From: Streptomyces noursei ATCC 11455
Lineage (GTDB): Bacteria > Actinomycetota > Actinomycetes > Streptomycetales > Streptomycetaceae
Assembly: GCF_001704275.1 (NCBI RefSeq)
Contig: NZ_CP011533.1
Coordinates: forward strand, 1,860,001-1,924,000
Direction of reading: 5' to 3'
Length of the DNA stretch: 64,000 nucleotides
In this document: positions 1-7,959 of the stretch, in pieces
Layout: each line of letters starts with the position of its first letter
Numbering within the stretch: the stretch's first letter is position 1
The notes under the pieces: generated by a model
The model's input: only the letters and a program-made list of their open reading frames with translations
Told to the model about the DNA's origin: nothing
The model's database searches: none
Program-made: the position numbers and the translations under genes

Positions 1-751
1 CGGCCACGCCGATCATCCCGCCCTCACGCGCGCTGCGGGCGCCGCCGATGGCGACCCGTTCGTTCATCAGCGTGGTCCGGGCGACCTGCCAGCCGTCGCC
101 GACGGCGCCGAGCCGATGGGCGTCGGGGATCTCGACGCCGCTGAGGAAGACCTCGTTGAACTCCGCCTCGCCGGTGATCTGGCGCAGCGGGCGCACGTCG
201 ACGCCGGGGTCGGTCATGTCGCAGACGAAGTACGTCAGCCCCTGGTGCTTGGGCACGGCCGGGTCGGTGCGGGCGACCAGGATCGCCCAGCGCGCCAGAT
301 GGGCGCTGGAGGTCCAGACCTTCTGCCCGTCCACCACCCAGTCGCCGTCCTCGTCCCGGACGGCGCGGGTGGCCAGCGCGGCCAGGTCGGAGCCGGCGCC
401 GGGCTCGCTGAACAGCTGGCACCACACCTCCTCGCCGGTCCACAGGGGCCGCAGGAAGCGCTGCTTCTGCTCCTCGGTGCCGTAGCGCAGGAGGGTCGGC
501 GCGGCCATTCCCAGGCCGATGCCGATCCGGCTGGGGGTGTTGTCCGGGGCGCCGGCGGCGGCGAGTTCGGCGTCCACGACGGCCTGGAGGGAGCGCGGGG
601 CGTCCAGGCCGCCGAGCCCCTCGGGGAAGTGCACCCAGGCCAGTCCGGCGTCGAAGCGGGCGCGCAGGAAGTCCAGCCGGTCGGTGGTCTTCGGGGGGTG
701 GGTGGCGAGCAGTTCGGCGGTGCGCCGGCGCAGGTCGGCGGCGTCGGTCAT
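1..751 (-). CDS. acyl-CoA dehydrogenase (partial, C-terminus off the left edge)
   Basis: FAD-dependent acyl-CoA dehydrogenase, which would introduce a double bond into an acyl-CoA. About 250 N-terminal residues are visible. They include the family segment around FSEPGAGSDLA, which binds substrate and flavin, followed by the WTSSAHLA stretch typical of the middle beta domain. The ATG at 751 overlaps the stop of the upstream quinone oxidoreductase gene by four bases (ATGA), so the two are probably translationally coupled. The C-terminal helical domain with the catalytic base is not in the window, so substrate class cannot be judged. Confidence 0.9.
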   Translation of the reverse strand, partial: MTDAADLRRRTAELLATHPPKTTDRLDFLRARFDAGLAWVHFPEGLGGLDAPRSLQAVVDAELAAAGAPDNTPSRIGIGLGMAAPTLLRYGTEEQKQRFLRPLWTGEEVWCQLFSEPGAGSDLAALATRAVRDEDGDWVVDGQKVWTSSAHLARWAILVARTDPAVPKHQGLTYFVCDMTDPGVDVRPLRQITGEAEFNEVFLSGVEIPDAHRLGAVGDGWQVARTTLMNERVAIGGARSAREGGMIGVA

Positions 752-1746
752 CGGTTCTCCTCCGTTCCGGGAACCACCACGAGGCGGCCGACGGAGTCCC
801 CGTCGGCGACCCGTTGGACGGCGTCGGCGGCCCCCGCCAAGGGGACCCGGTCGCCGATCAGGGGCTTGATCGCCCCCTGGGCGGCGAGCTTGGTCAGCTC
901 CTCGTGGCAGGCGTCGACAGCGGCCGGGTCCTTGGTGTTGTACAGGCCCCAGTGCAGGCCCAGGATCGCGTAGTTCTTGACCAGGGCATGGTTGAGGGCC
1001 GGGGTGGGGATGGCGCCGCCGGCGAAGCCGACGACGAGGATCCGGCCCTCGAAGGCGATGCACTTGGTGGACTTGGCGTACGCGTCGCCGCCCACCGGGT
1101 CGTAGACCACGTCCGCGCCGCGTCCGCCGGTGGCCTCCTTCACCGCCGCGACGAGGTCGTCGGACCGCCGGTCGAGGACCAGGTCGCAGCCCAACTCGCG
1201 GGCGGTGCGGGCCTTTTCGGGGCCGCCCACGACGCCGATGACCCGGGCGCCGGCGGCCCGGCCGAGCTGGACCGCGGCGCTGCCGACGCCGCCGGCCGCG
1301 GCGTGCACCAGCAGCGTCTCGCCCGCCTGGAGCCGGGCCCGGCGGTGCAGTCCGAACCAGCCGGTCTGGTAGCCGATGTGCAGTGCGGCGGCCTCGGCGT
1401 CGTCCAGTGCCTCGGGGGCCGGCCGGACCGCCGCGGCGTCGGCGACGGCCAGCTCCGCGAAGCCGCCGCCGGGCAGTGCCGGCTGGGCCAGTACCCGCGC
1501 GCCGACCTCGCCGGTCGCGCCCTGGCCCACCGCCAGCACCTCGCCGCAGATCTCCACGCCGGGGGTGAACGGGAGCGGTGGCCGGACCTGGTACTGGCCC
1601 CGGCACAGCAGCGCGTCGGGGAAGTTGACGTTGGCGGCCCGCACCCGCAGCAGCAGCTGGCCGGGGCCGGGCTGCGGGTCCGGCACCTCCTCCAGCCGCA
1701 TCGCCGCTCGCGGCTCCCCGTTCGCGTGCACGCGCCATGCCTTCAC
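748..1746 (-). CDS. zinc-free NADPH:quinone oxidoreductase (MDR family)
   Basis: 332-residue medium-chain dehydrogenase/reductase of the quinone oxidoreductase type. An N-terminal GroES-like domain (about 1-120) is followed by a Rossmann domain with the AAAGGVG nucleotide loop at about 149-155. The cysteine/histidine zinc ligands of alcohol dehydrogenases are absent, so a reductase acting on quinones or enones is expected. It is the first gene of a minus-strand pair with the acyl-CoA dehydrogenase (4-base overlap), and its promoter lies in the divergent gap before the XRE gene. Membership in a fatty-acid or ketone catabolic operon is inferred from the partner gene only. Confidence 0.88.
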   Translation of the reverse strand: MKAWRVHANGEPRAAMRLEEVPDPQPGPGQLLLRVRAANVNFPDALLCRGQYQVRPPLPFTPGVEICGEVLAVGQGATGEVGARVLAQPALPGGGFAELAVADAAAVRPAPEALDDAEAAALHIGYQTGWFGLHRRARLQAGETLLVHAAAGGVGSAAVQLGRAAGARVIGVVGGPEKARTARELGCDLVLDRRSDDLVAAVKEATGGRGADVVYDPVGGDAYAKSTKCIAFEGRILVVGFAGGAIPTPALNHALVKNYAILGLHWGLYNTKDPAAVDACHEELTKLAAQGAIKPLIGDRVPLAGAADAVQRVADGDSVGRLVVVPGTEENR

Positions 1747-1814
1747 GTGATGCCTCCACAGACCTGAAGTCGTACGGCCGGTGCGGGGCCGGACCCGGCC
1801 CTCGCCACCGGCAT

Positions 1815-1831
1815 ACTAAGCGGTCGGTAAC
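1815..1831. promoter_or_regulatory. possible TetR-type operator in the divergent gap
   Basis: ACTAAGCGGTCGGTAAC lies between the oxidoreductase start (1746) and the XRE gene (1958). AAGCGGTCGGT resembles half-sites bound by TetR-family regulators of actinobacterial acyl-CoA dehydrogenase operons. No such TetR gene is adjacent, and the symmetry is imperfect, so this is only a candidate. Confidence 0.3.
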
Positions 1832-1957
1832 ATCCAGGGAACAGTTCCGGCCGGCCCCGTCGCGGGCGATCCGCCGGTCCCGGAGCGGGCCCCGATCGGC
1901 AGCCTGCCCCTGACAGGGACAGGCGACCCGGCCACCGCGTGACGCACACTGGCGGGC

Positions 1958-2854
1958 ATGGACGCTTCCGCCACCACCGGCCCCTCCGCACTGGGGGACT
2001 TCCTGCGCACCCGCCGCGCCCGGCTGCAGCCGGAGGACGTCGGCCTGGTCTCCTACGGGGCGCGCCGCCGGGTCCCCGGACTGCGGCGCGAGGAGCTCGC
2101 CCAGCTCGCCGGCGTCAGCGTCGCCTACTACACCCGCCTCGAACAGGGCCAGAGCCACAACGCCTCGGAGGGCGTGCTGGACGCCCTGGCCCGGGCGCTC
2201 CGGCTGACCCCCGACGAGCGCGCCCACCTGCGGCAGCTCGCCCGCCCGACGCCGAACCGGCGCCGCCCGGCGGTCCGCCCCGACACCGCCCGCCCCGGCG
2301 TGCGGCAGCTGCTCGCCGCCGTGGACGGCGTGCCGGCCCTCGCCCTCGGGCCGCGCTTCGAGGTCCTGGCGTGGAACCGCCTCGGGCACGCCCTGATCGC
2401 CGGCCACCTGGACTTCGACAGCCCGTCCCGCCCGCTGGACCGGCCCAACACCCAGCGGCTGCTCTTCCTCGACCCGCACACCCGCGAGCTCTACCCCGAA
2501 CGCGAGGGGGAGACCCGGCGCGCGGTCGCCTCGCTGCGGGTGGCCGCCGGGCAGCGCCCCGACGACCAGCAACTGGCCGAGCTGATCGGTGAGTTGTCCA
2601 TGAAGAGCACCGAGTTCAGCGGTCTGTGGTCGCGCCACGTGGTCAACAACTGCACCTTCGGCACCAAGCACTTCCACCATCCGCTGGTGGGCGAACTGGC
2701 CCTGGACTTCGAGATGATGCAGACCCCGGACGGCTCCGGCCAGGGCGTCCTGATGTTCTCCGCCCCCGTGGGCTCGCCCTCCGAGGCCGCGCTACGGCTG
2801 CTCGCCGCGGAACGCGGCCCAGACGTCCGGGTCCTCGAACCCCAGCGCCCATAG
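1958..2854 (+). CDS. XRE-family regulator with MmyB-like ligand-binding domain
   Basis: 298 residues. An N-terminal helix-turn-helix spans about 30-90, with the segment RREELAQLAGVSVAYYTRLE typical of this family. A C-terminal MmyB-type domain follows, including VLAWN and the ending GTKHFHHPLVGELALDFE. In this family the C-terminal domain is thought to bind small hydrophobic ligands, and the genes usually regulate a divergently placed oxidoreductase. Here that would be the quinone oxidoreductase/acyl-CoA dehydrogenase pair. Its last 63 bases overlap the 3' end of the convergent GH18 gene. Confidence 0.9.
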   Translation: MDASATTGPSALGDFLRTRRARLQPEDVGLVSYGARRRVPGLRREELAQLAGVSVAYYTRLEQGQSHNASEGVLDALARALRLTPDERAHLRQLARPTPNRRRPAVRPDTARPGVRQLLAAVDGVPALALGPRFEVLAWNRLGHALIAGHLDFDSPSRPLDRPNTQRLLFLDPHTRELYPEREGETRRAVASLRVAAGQRPDDQQLAELIGELSMKSTEFSGLWSRHVVNNCTFGTKHFHHPLVGELALDFEMMQTPDGSGQGVLMFSAPVGSPSEAALRLLAAERGPDVRVLEPQRP

Positions 2855-3865
2855 GCCCCGGCCCCGCACCCCGTACTGCGCCAGCAGCGGCAGCTGCGCC
2901 CGGACGCCCCGCGCGTCCTGGTACCAGACCTCGTGCCGCTCACCGCCGCGCGCGTAGCGGAAGTGCGGGGTGCCGGAGACCTCGTCGAAGGTGTACGGGG
3001 CGCCCACCCGCTTCCGCAGCGCCTCGGCCTCGTGCCAGGTCACGTGCGTGGCGCGCCGGCCGCTGCCCGGCACCCAGTCCCAGCCGTACCCGGGGAACGC
3101 CAGCTCGATCCGGTCCCGGGGCACCTCGGCGGTGGCCTGGCGCAGGATCTCCGCGTACCACTCCTTCGAGGACAGCGGTCCCGGCTCCCCCATGGACCAG
3201 TGCAGGTCGTAGCCCATGTAGCGCACGGTGTCGGCGAGCGCGCCCAGCCTCCGGTAGTCGAAGGCCGCGCCGGCGCCCCGGGTCCGCGGCATCACCGTCA
3301 CCACGCACGTCTTGCCGCTGCCGTGCAGCCGGGCGCAGAGCTCGCCGACGAGCGTGACGTAGCCGCTGCGCACCCGCTCCCGGGCCGCCGCGTCGCCGGT
3401 CACCGCCATCGTCTCGTAGTCCAGGTCGATGCCGTCGTACCCCTGGCGCGCCACCGTCGCCACCAGCGCGTCGACATGGGCCCGGCGCCGCGCCGGGTCG
3501 TGCAGGAGTGCCGCCATCGCCGTGGCGTCCGGCGTCTCGGTCACCGTGGGCACCACCGCGATGCCGGCCCGGTGCAGCCCCGCCACCATGTCCGGGCGGA
3601 CCGCGCCGGGCCGGCCGGTGACCGCGCGCTCGGACGTCGCCTCGTACCAGAAGGGGCTGACCGTGTGCAGCTGCCCGGCGTGCGCCAGCGCGTCCCGGTA
3701 GGCCCCCTCGACGTCGCCCCAGAACGGCAGCCACGCCGACATCCCGCGCTCCCGCGTCCGGGGCGCGGGAGCCGCCCCGGACGGCAGCACCGCCCCCGCC
3801 ATCAACACCAGGGCCAGCAACAGCACTCCGCCGACCCGCTTCCGCATCCGCCACGTCCACGTCAT
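2792..3865 (-). CDS. secreted glycoside hydrolase family 18 (chitinase-like) protein
   Basis: 357 residues from the ATG at 3865. A signal peptide (MRKRVGGVLLLALVLMAGAV followed by an AxA region) is followed by a GH18 barrel. The catalytic signature DGIDLDYE (DxxDxDxE type, final Glu the acid/base) is intact, and strand motifs such as MGYDLHW are present. The length fits single-domain GH18 proteins without chitin-binding modules, so the target could be chitin, another GlcNAc polymer or spore cortex-like material. The coding sequence runs 63 bases into the convergent XRE gene. A longer upstream reading frame exists, but the signal peptide fixes this start. Confidence 0.85.
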   Translation of the reverse strand: MTWTWRMRKRVGGVLLLALVLMAGAVLPSGAAPAPRTRERGMSAWLPFWGDVEGAYRDALAHAGQLHTVSPFWYEATSERAVTGRPGAVRPDMVAGLHRAGIAVVPTVTETPDATAMAALLHDPARRRAHVDALVATVARQGYDGIDLDYETMAVTGDAAARERVRSGYVTLVGELCARLHGSGKTCVVTVMPRTRGAGAAFDYRRLGALADTVRYMGYDLHWSMGEPGPLSSKEWYAEILRQATAEVPRDRIELAFPGYGWDWVPGSGRRATHVTWHEAEALRKRVGAPYTFDEVSGTPHFRYARGGERHEVWYQDARGVRAQLPLLAQYGVRGRGLWALGFEDPDVWAAFRGEQP

Positions 3866-3936
3866 GCCCCGAGCCTCGCCCGGTCCGGCCCCCGGCACTC
3901 CTCGACGCGGCCGAACGGCGGGGTGGTGGCCGGTGG

Positions 3937-4344
3937 CTACGCCGTGCCGTCGAGCCGTCGGCACAGCCGCCGGGCCTGCCGCTCCGCGGTGCCGGGCGGG
4001 TTCCGCGGGAGCGCGGCGTGCAGGGTGCGGACGGTCTGCGCCCAGGCGGCCAACTGTCGTTCGGTCAGGGGGGTTCCGCGCAAGGGGGTGCCGGGCAGCC
4101 GGGACATCACCAGGGTGGGCGGGTCGCCGGCGTGCGCCGGGGCGTGGGAACTCAGCAGGGTCGGGGCGACGCCCGGGGCGTGTCTGCCGAGCAGGGTCAG
4201 CGCGCGCCGTTCGCGCACGTAGGGGCCGGGCCCCTCGACAGCGCGGAAGCGTTTGACGACGCGGTCCGGGTGGAGGGTGAGGTCGTGGGTGTGCCAGCGG
4301 CCGGTTCCGGAGGGCGCGGGCGGCGGTGTCCGGTGGGTGTTCAC
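3937..4344 (-). pseudogene. truncated aminoglycoside/choline phosphotransferase-like kinase
   Basis: 135 codons from GTG 4344. It reads like the N-lobe of an APH-type kinase: a strand with Lys in DRVVKRF, a helix with ERRALTLLGRHAPGV, then LVMSRLPGTPL as hinge. It stops after the first helix of the C-lobe. The whole catalytic half (HGD...N and the IDW-type metal site) is missing, and only about 70 bases separate the stop from the GH18 start, so the gene looks cut down by a deletion. If translated it would probably be inactive. A small intact protein of new function cannot be excluded. Confidence 0.6.
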
Positions 4345-4436
4345 CGGACGGACGGTGGCACGGGCGCAAGGCCGCGGCAAGGACGGCGGCCGGCGACATC
4401 GGGCGGTCGCCGGCCGCGGGGGCGGTCGGTCGTCGT

Positions 4437-5081
4437 TCAGGCCGTGGTCGGGTCCGGGGTGCGTTCGCCGGGACGGGTCTCCTCGATCCGGCCGGCCGCG
4501 AGGGCCTCGGCGAGGGTGAGGCGGTCCTGGGCGAGGGCGACGCAGGTCGCGGTGGCCATGCGCAGGACGGTGTCGGGGTGGGTGGCGGGGCCGTCGGCGT
4601 AGCGGGCGGCGGCCGGGCCGTCCGGGTCGAGGACGATGTGGAAGGCGCCCTCGTCCAGGGCGACGTCGATGACGCGGACCGCGTCGCCCGGGTAGTGCCG
4701 GGCGAGCCGGGCCATCAGCGGGACCGCGGACCAGTGGGCGCGGACCGCGTCGGTGGGGCGCTGCTCGTCGAGGGCCGGGGCGCCCCAGTCGGCGAGTGCG
4801 GTCAGGGCCGGGAGCAGGGCGCGGCCGCGCGGGGTGAGTTCGTAGACGAAGGCGGCGCCCGGTGGGGGGAGGCGGCGGCGGGTGAGCAGTTCGTCGCGCT
4901 CCATGTCCTTCAGGCGGGAGGCGAGCATGTCCGTACTGACGCCCGGCAGGTCGGCGTGCAGGTCGGTGTAGCGGCGGGAGCCGCCCAGCAGTTCCCGGAC
5001 GATCAGCAGCGTCCAACGGTCGCCGACGGCGTCCAGGGCCCGGGCGACGGCGCAGTACTGGTCATAACTTCGGCGCGGCAT
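4437..5081 (-). CDS. HxlR-family winged-helix regulator with C-terminal SCP2-like domain
   Basis: 214 residues. An HxlR helix-turn-helix spans about 1-105, with GDRWTLLIVRELLGGSRRYT and the wing region VYELTPRGRALLPAL. A C-terminal domain of about 100 residues is followed by an acidic/Pro tail and is similar to the SCP2 sterol-carrier-like extension seen in many actinobacterial HxlR proteins. It is divergent from the aminotransferase at 5198. Two related palindromes lie in the 116-base gap, so autoregulation and control of the aminotransferase are likely. The cysteine early in the protein (YDQYCAVA) is at the place used for redox sensing in some relatives. Confidence 0.9.
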   Translation of the reverse strand: MPRRSYDQYCAVARALDAVGDRWTLLIVRELLGGSRRYTDLHADLPGVSTDMLASRLKDMERDELLTRRRLPPPGAAFVYELTPRGRALLPALTALADWGAPALDEQRPTDAVRAHWSAVPLMARLARHYPGDAVRVIDVALDEGAFHIVLDPDGPAAARYADGPATHPDTVLRMATATCVALAQDRLTLAEALAAGRIEETRPGERTPDPTTA

Positions 5082-5102
5082 GACACCAGCATAGACATGT
5101 GA

Positions 5103-5136
5103 TTGGATTTTCCAAGCTAGAAGTTGGGAAAACCAA
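5103..5136. promoter_or_regulatory. paired TTGG-N5-CCAA palindromes, probable HxlR operator
   Basis: TTGGATTTTCCAA (5103-5115) and TTGGGAAAACCAA (5124-5136) are each inverted repeats and are nearly reverse complements of one another. Their starts are 21 bases apart, two helical turns, as expected for two dimers binding one DNA face. They lie 22 bases upstream of the HxlR ATG and 61 before the aminotransferase start, and are AT-rich against a GC background. Confidence 0.6.
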
Positions 5137-5197
5137 GTACGGTGTCACGCGTGCTGCCGCGCCCCGCGGCGGGCGAGAGAACCAGGGAGGCCGCCGC

Positions 5198-6409
5198 ATG
5201 CAGTTCAAGCAGTCCAGCAAGATGGCCGACGTCTGCTACGAGATCCGCGGGCCGGTGATCGAGCACGCGGACGCGTTGGAGGAGGCCGGCCACAGCGTGC
5301 TGCGGCTGAACACCGGCAATCCGGCACTGTTCGGCTTCGAGTGCCCGGAGGAGATCCTCCAGGACGTGATGCGCAACCTCTCCCGCGCGCACGGCTACAC
5401 CGAGTCCCGGGGCATCCTCGCCGCCCGCCGCGCGGTGGCCCAGCGCTACCAGGAGGCCGGGCTGACGGACGTCGACGTCGACGACGTCTATCTGGGCAAC
5501 GGCGTCTCCGAGCTGGTCTCGATGGCGGTCCAGGCACTGCTGGACGACGGGGACGAAGTCCTCATCCCGGCGCCCGACTTCCCGCTGTGGACGGCGGTCA
5601 CCAGCCTGGCCGGCGGCAAGCCGGTGCACTACCTGTGCGACGAGTCCGCCGACTGGCTGCCGGACCTCGATGACCTCGCCTCGAAGATCACCGACCGGAC
5701 CCGGGCGCTGGTCATCATCAACCCCAACAACCCCACCGGCGCGGTCTATCCGCGCGAGCTGCTGGAGGGCATGCTCGACCTGGCCCGCCGCCACCAGCTG
5801 ATGGTCTTCGCCGACGAGATCTACGACCGGATCCTCTACGACGACTCCGTCCACCACCACGCCGCGGTGCTCGCCCCGGACCTGGTGTGCCTGACCTTCA
5901 GCGGCCTGTCCAAGTCGTACCGGGTGGCCGGGTTCCGCTCCGGCTGGCTGGTGGTCTCCGGCCCCAAGGAGCACGCCGCGGACTACCTGGAGGGGCTGGG
6001 CACCCTCGCCTCCATGCGGCTGTGCCCCAACGCCCCGGCGCAGTACGCGATCCAGGCGGCTCTCGGCGGCCGGCAGACCATCACGGACCTGGTCCTCCCC
6101 GGCGGCCGGCTGCGCGAACAGCGCGACCGGGCCTGGGAGCGGCTCAACGAGATCCCGGGCGTCTCCTGCGTCAAGCCCAAGGGCGCGCTGTACGCGTTCC
6201 CCCGTCTCGACCCGGCGGTCCACAAGATCCACGACGACGAGAAGTTCGTGCTCGACCTGCTGCTGCGGGAGAAGATCCAGGTCGTCCAGGGCACCGGCTT
6301 CAACTGGCCGCGCCCGGACCACTTCCGGATCCTCACCCTCCCGCACGCCGACGACCTCGACGCGGCGATCGGCCGGATCGGACGCTTCCTCGCCGGATAC
6401 CGGCAGTAG
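5198..6409 (+). CDS. PLP-dependent aminotransferase (AlaA-like, class I/II)
   Basis: 403 residues from ATG 5198, chosen because GGGAGG lies seven bases upstream and the protein then begins like AlaA-type alanine aminotransferases (MQFKQSSKMADVCYEIRGP). Fold-type I features are present: NPNNPTGAVYP, FADEIYD and the PLP lysine K239 in SGLSKSYRVAGFRSGW. The family transfers amino groups between alanine and 2-oxoglutarate, or related pairs. The gene is divergent from the HxlR regulator and not part of the egt operon that follows 221 bases later. A role as the missing EgtE lyase is unlikely because the motifs are those of AlaA. Confidence 0.9.
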   Translation: MQFKQSSKMADVCYEIRGPVIEHADALEEAGHSVLRLNTGNPALFGFECPEEILQDVMRNLSRAHGYTESRGILAARRAVAQRYQEAGLTDVDVDDVYLGNGVSELVSMAVQALLDDGDEVLIPAPDFPLWTAVTSLAGGKPVHYLCDESADWLPDLDDLASKITDRTRALVIINPNNPTGAVYPRELLEGMLDLARRHQLMVFADEIYDRILYDDSVHHHAAVLAPDLVCLTFSGLSKSYRVAGFRSGWLVVSGPKEHAADYLEGLGTLASMRLCPNAPAQYAIQAALGGRQTITDLVLPGGRLREQRDRAWERLNEIPGVSCVKPKGALYAFPRLDPAVHKIHDDEKFVLDLLLREKIQVVQGTGFNWPRPDHFRILTLPHADDLDAAIGRIGRFLAGYRQ

Positions 6410-6630
6410 GGCGGGCGGCGCGGCCGGGGCGCCCGCCGCCCCCGGCCGCGGTCATGGTCGCGCACCACCCGAACGGGCGTACTGGTTTTCCCGCGGTGCT
6501 CCCCCGTCCCACCTGCCCGGTCCTCCGTGCCGGGCCGCCCACCACGGGCAGGCGCTCTTGAGCGGACCGCCCGCAGCGGCTTAGGTGGAGGGCGGCAATC
6601 CTGCCGCCGCCCGGAGGGGAGAGGGAAGCG

Positions 6631-7959
6631 ATGCCCGTACGACCGTCGGTATCGGAAGCGGAACTCGAGGCCCACTTGAGTGGGATCTGCTTCAAGACGG
6701 GCCCGCCGCGCCGCATAGGCGTCGAGATAGAACTGCTGGTCCACGACGCGCACAACCCTCGATGTCCGGTCCCACCGGATCGGATGCACCAGGCGGCCCG
6801 CGCACTGCGCGCCCAGCCGCTGCACTCCTGCCTCACCTTCGAACCCGGCGGCCAACTGGAGCTCAGCTCGCTGCCCGCCGACTCCCTCACCGCCTGCGTC
6901 GAGGCGGTGGCCGCCGATCTCGCCCGGGTCCGGCCCGTCCTGCGGGAACTGGGCCTCGGTCTCGCGGGCCACGGCCACAATCCCTGGCACCCGCCCCGAC
7001 GGGTACTCACCGCACCGCGCTACGACGCCATGGAGGCGTACTTCGACCGGCACGGACCGGCCGGCCGGTCCATGATGTGCGGCACCGCCTCCGTGCAGGT
7101 CTGCGTGGACGCCGGTCACGAGGAGCCGGGGCCGCTGGGGCTCGGCAGACGGTGGCTGCTGGCGCACCTGCTGGGTGCCGTGCTGGCCGCCGCGTTCGCC
7201 AACTCCCCGCTCGCCGAGGGGCGCCCGACGGGCTACCGCACCACCCGCCAGGCCATCTGGACGCAACTCGACCCGGGCCGCACCCTCGCCCCGCCCCAGG
7301 ACGCGGAGCCGCGTACCGCGTGGGCCCGCTACGCCCTGGACGCCCCGGTGATGTGCGTCCGGAGCCAGGACGGCCCCTGGGACGCCCCGGAGGGCCTCAC
7401 CTTCCGCGAGTGGATCCGCACCGGACTGCCCCGGCCGGTGACACGGGAGGACCTGGACTACCACATCACCACGCTCTTCCCGCCGGTGCGGCCGCGCGGT
7501 CATCTGGAGCTGCGGATGATCGACGCGCAGCCGGGCCCGGACGGGTGGATCGTGCCGCTGGCCGTCACCGCCGCCCTGTTCGACGATCCGGAGGCGGCCG
7601 AGTTCGCCTATCGGACCGTCAAGCCCCTTGCGGAGACGGCCGGCCTGCGCCCGCCGCCGGAGAACCCGCTGTGGCGGACCGCGGCCCGGGACGGGCTCAC
7701 CGACCCCGAGCTGGGCGCCGCCGCGGTCGCCTGCTTCGCCGCCGCGCAGGAGGCGCTGCCGCGGCTGGGCGCCGCCCCCGGGATCCGGGCGGCGGTCGCG
7801 GAGTTCACCGAGCGCTATGTGGCGCGCGGCCGGTGCCCCGCCGACGACCAGCTGGACGCGCTGCCCGCAGCGGACGTCGCCGGCGGCCCGGACCCGGCGG
7901 GCGGCGGGCCCGGCGCCGCGGCCGAGGGCCGCCGCATCCGTGGGAAGGACAGCCTGTGA
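6631..7959 (+). CDS. egtA: EgtA, glutamate-cysteine ligase of ergothioneine synthesis
   Basis: 442 residues, GCS2-type glutamate-cysteine ligase. It makes gamma-glutamylcysteine, the sulfur donor used by EgtB. The N-terminal GVEIELLVHD strand (glutamate and metal binding) and the later HLELRMIDAQPGPDGW segment, with catalytic acid and arginine residues, are visible. A strong Shine-Dalgarno (GGAGGGGAGAGG) lies just upstream of the ATG. It is first in a four-gene run in which every stop overlaps the next start. The operon context, rather than the fold alone, supports the EgtA call over a general gamma-glutamylcysteine ligase. Confidence 0.93.
   Translation: MPVRPSVSEAELEAHLSGICFKTGPPRRIGVEIELLVHDAHNPRCPVPPDRMHQAARALRAQPLHSCLTFEPGGQLELSSLPADSLTACVEAVAADLARVRPVLRELGLGLAGHGHNPWHPPRRVLTAPRYDAMEAYFDRHGPAGRSMMCGTASVQVCVDAGHEEPGPLGLGRRWLLAHLLGAVLAAAFANSPLAEGRPTGYRTTRQAIWTQLDPGRTLAPPQDAEPRTAWARYALDAPVMCVRSQDGPWDAPEGLTFREWIRTGLPRPVTREDLDYHITTLFPPVRPRGHLELRMIDAQPGPDGWIVPLAVTAALFDDPEAAEFAYRTVKPLAETAGLRPPPENPLWRTAARDGLTDPELGAAAVACFAAAQEALPRLGAAPGIRAAVAEFTERYVARGRCPADDQLDALPAADVAGGPDPAGGGPGAAAEGRRIRGKDSL

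Noticed and set aside
5198..6409. Aminotransferase as EgtE
   Set aside because: Start region and PLP-lysine context match AlaA-type alanine aminotransferases; it has its own regulator and is separated from egtA by 221 bases.
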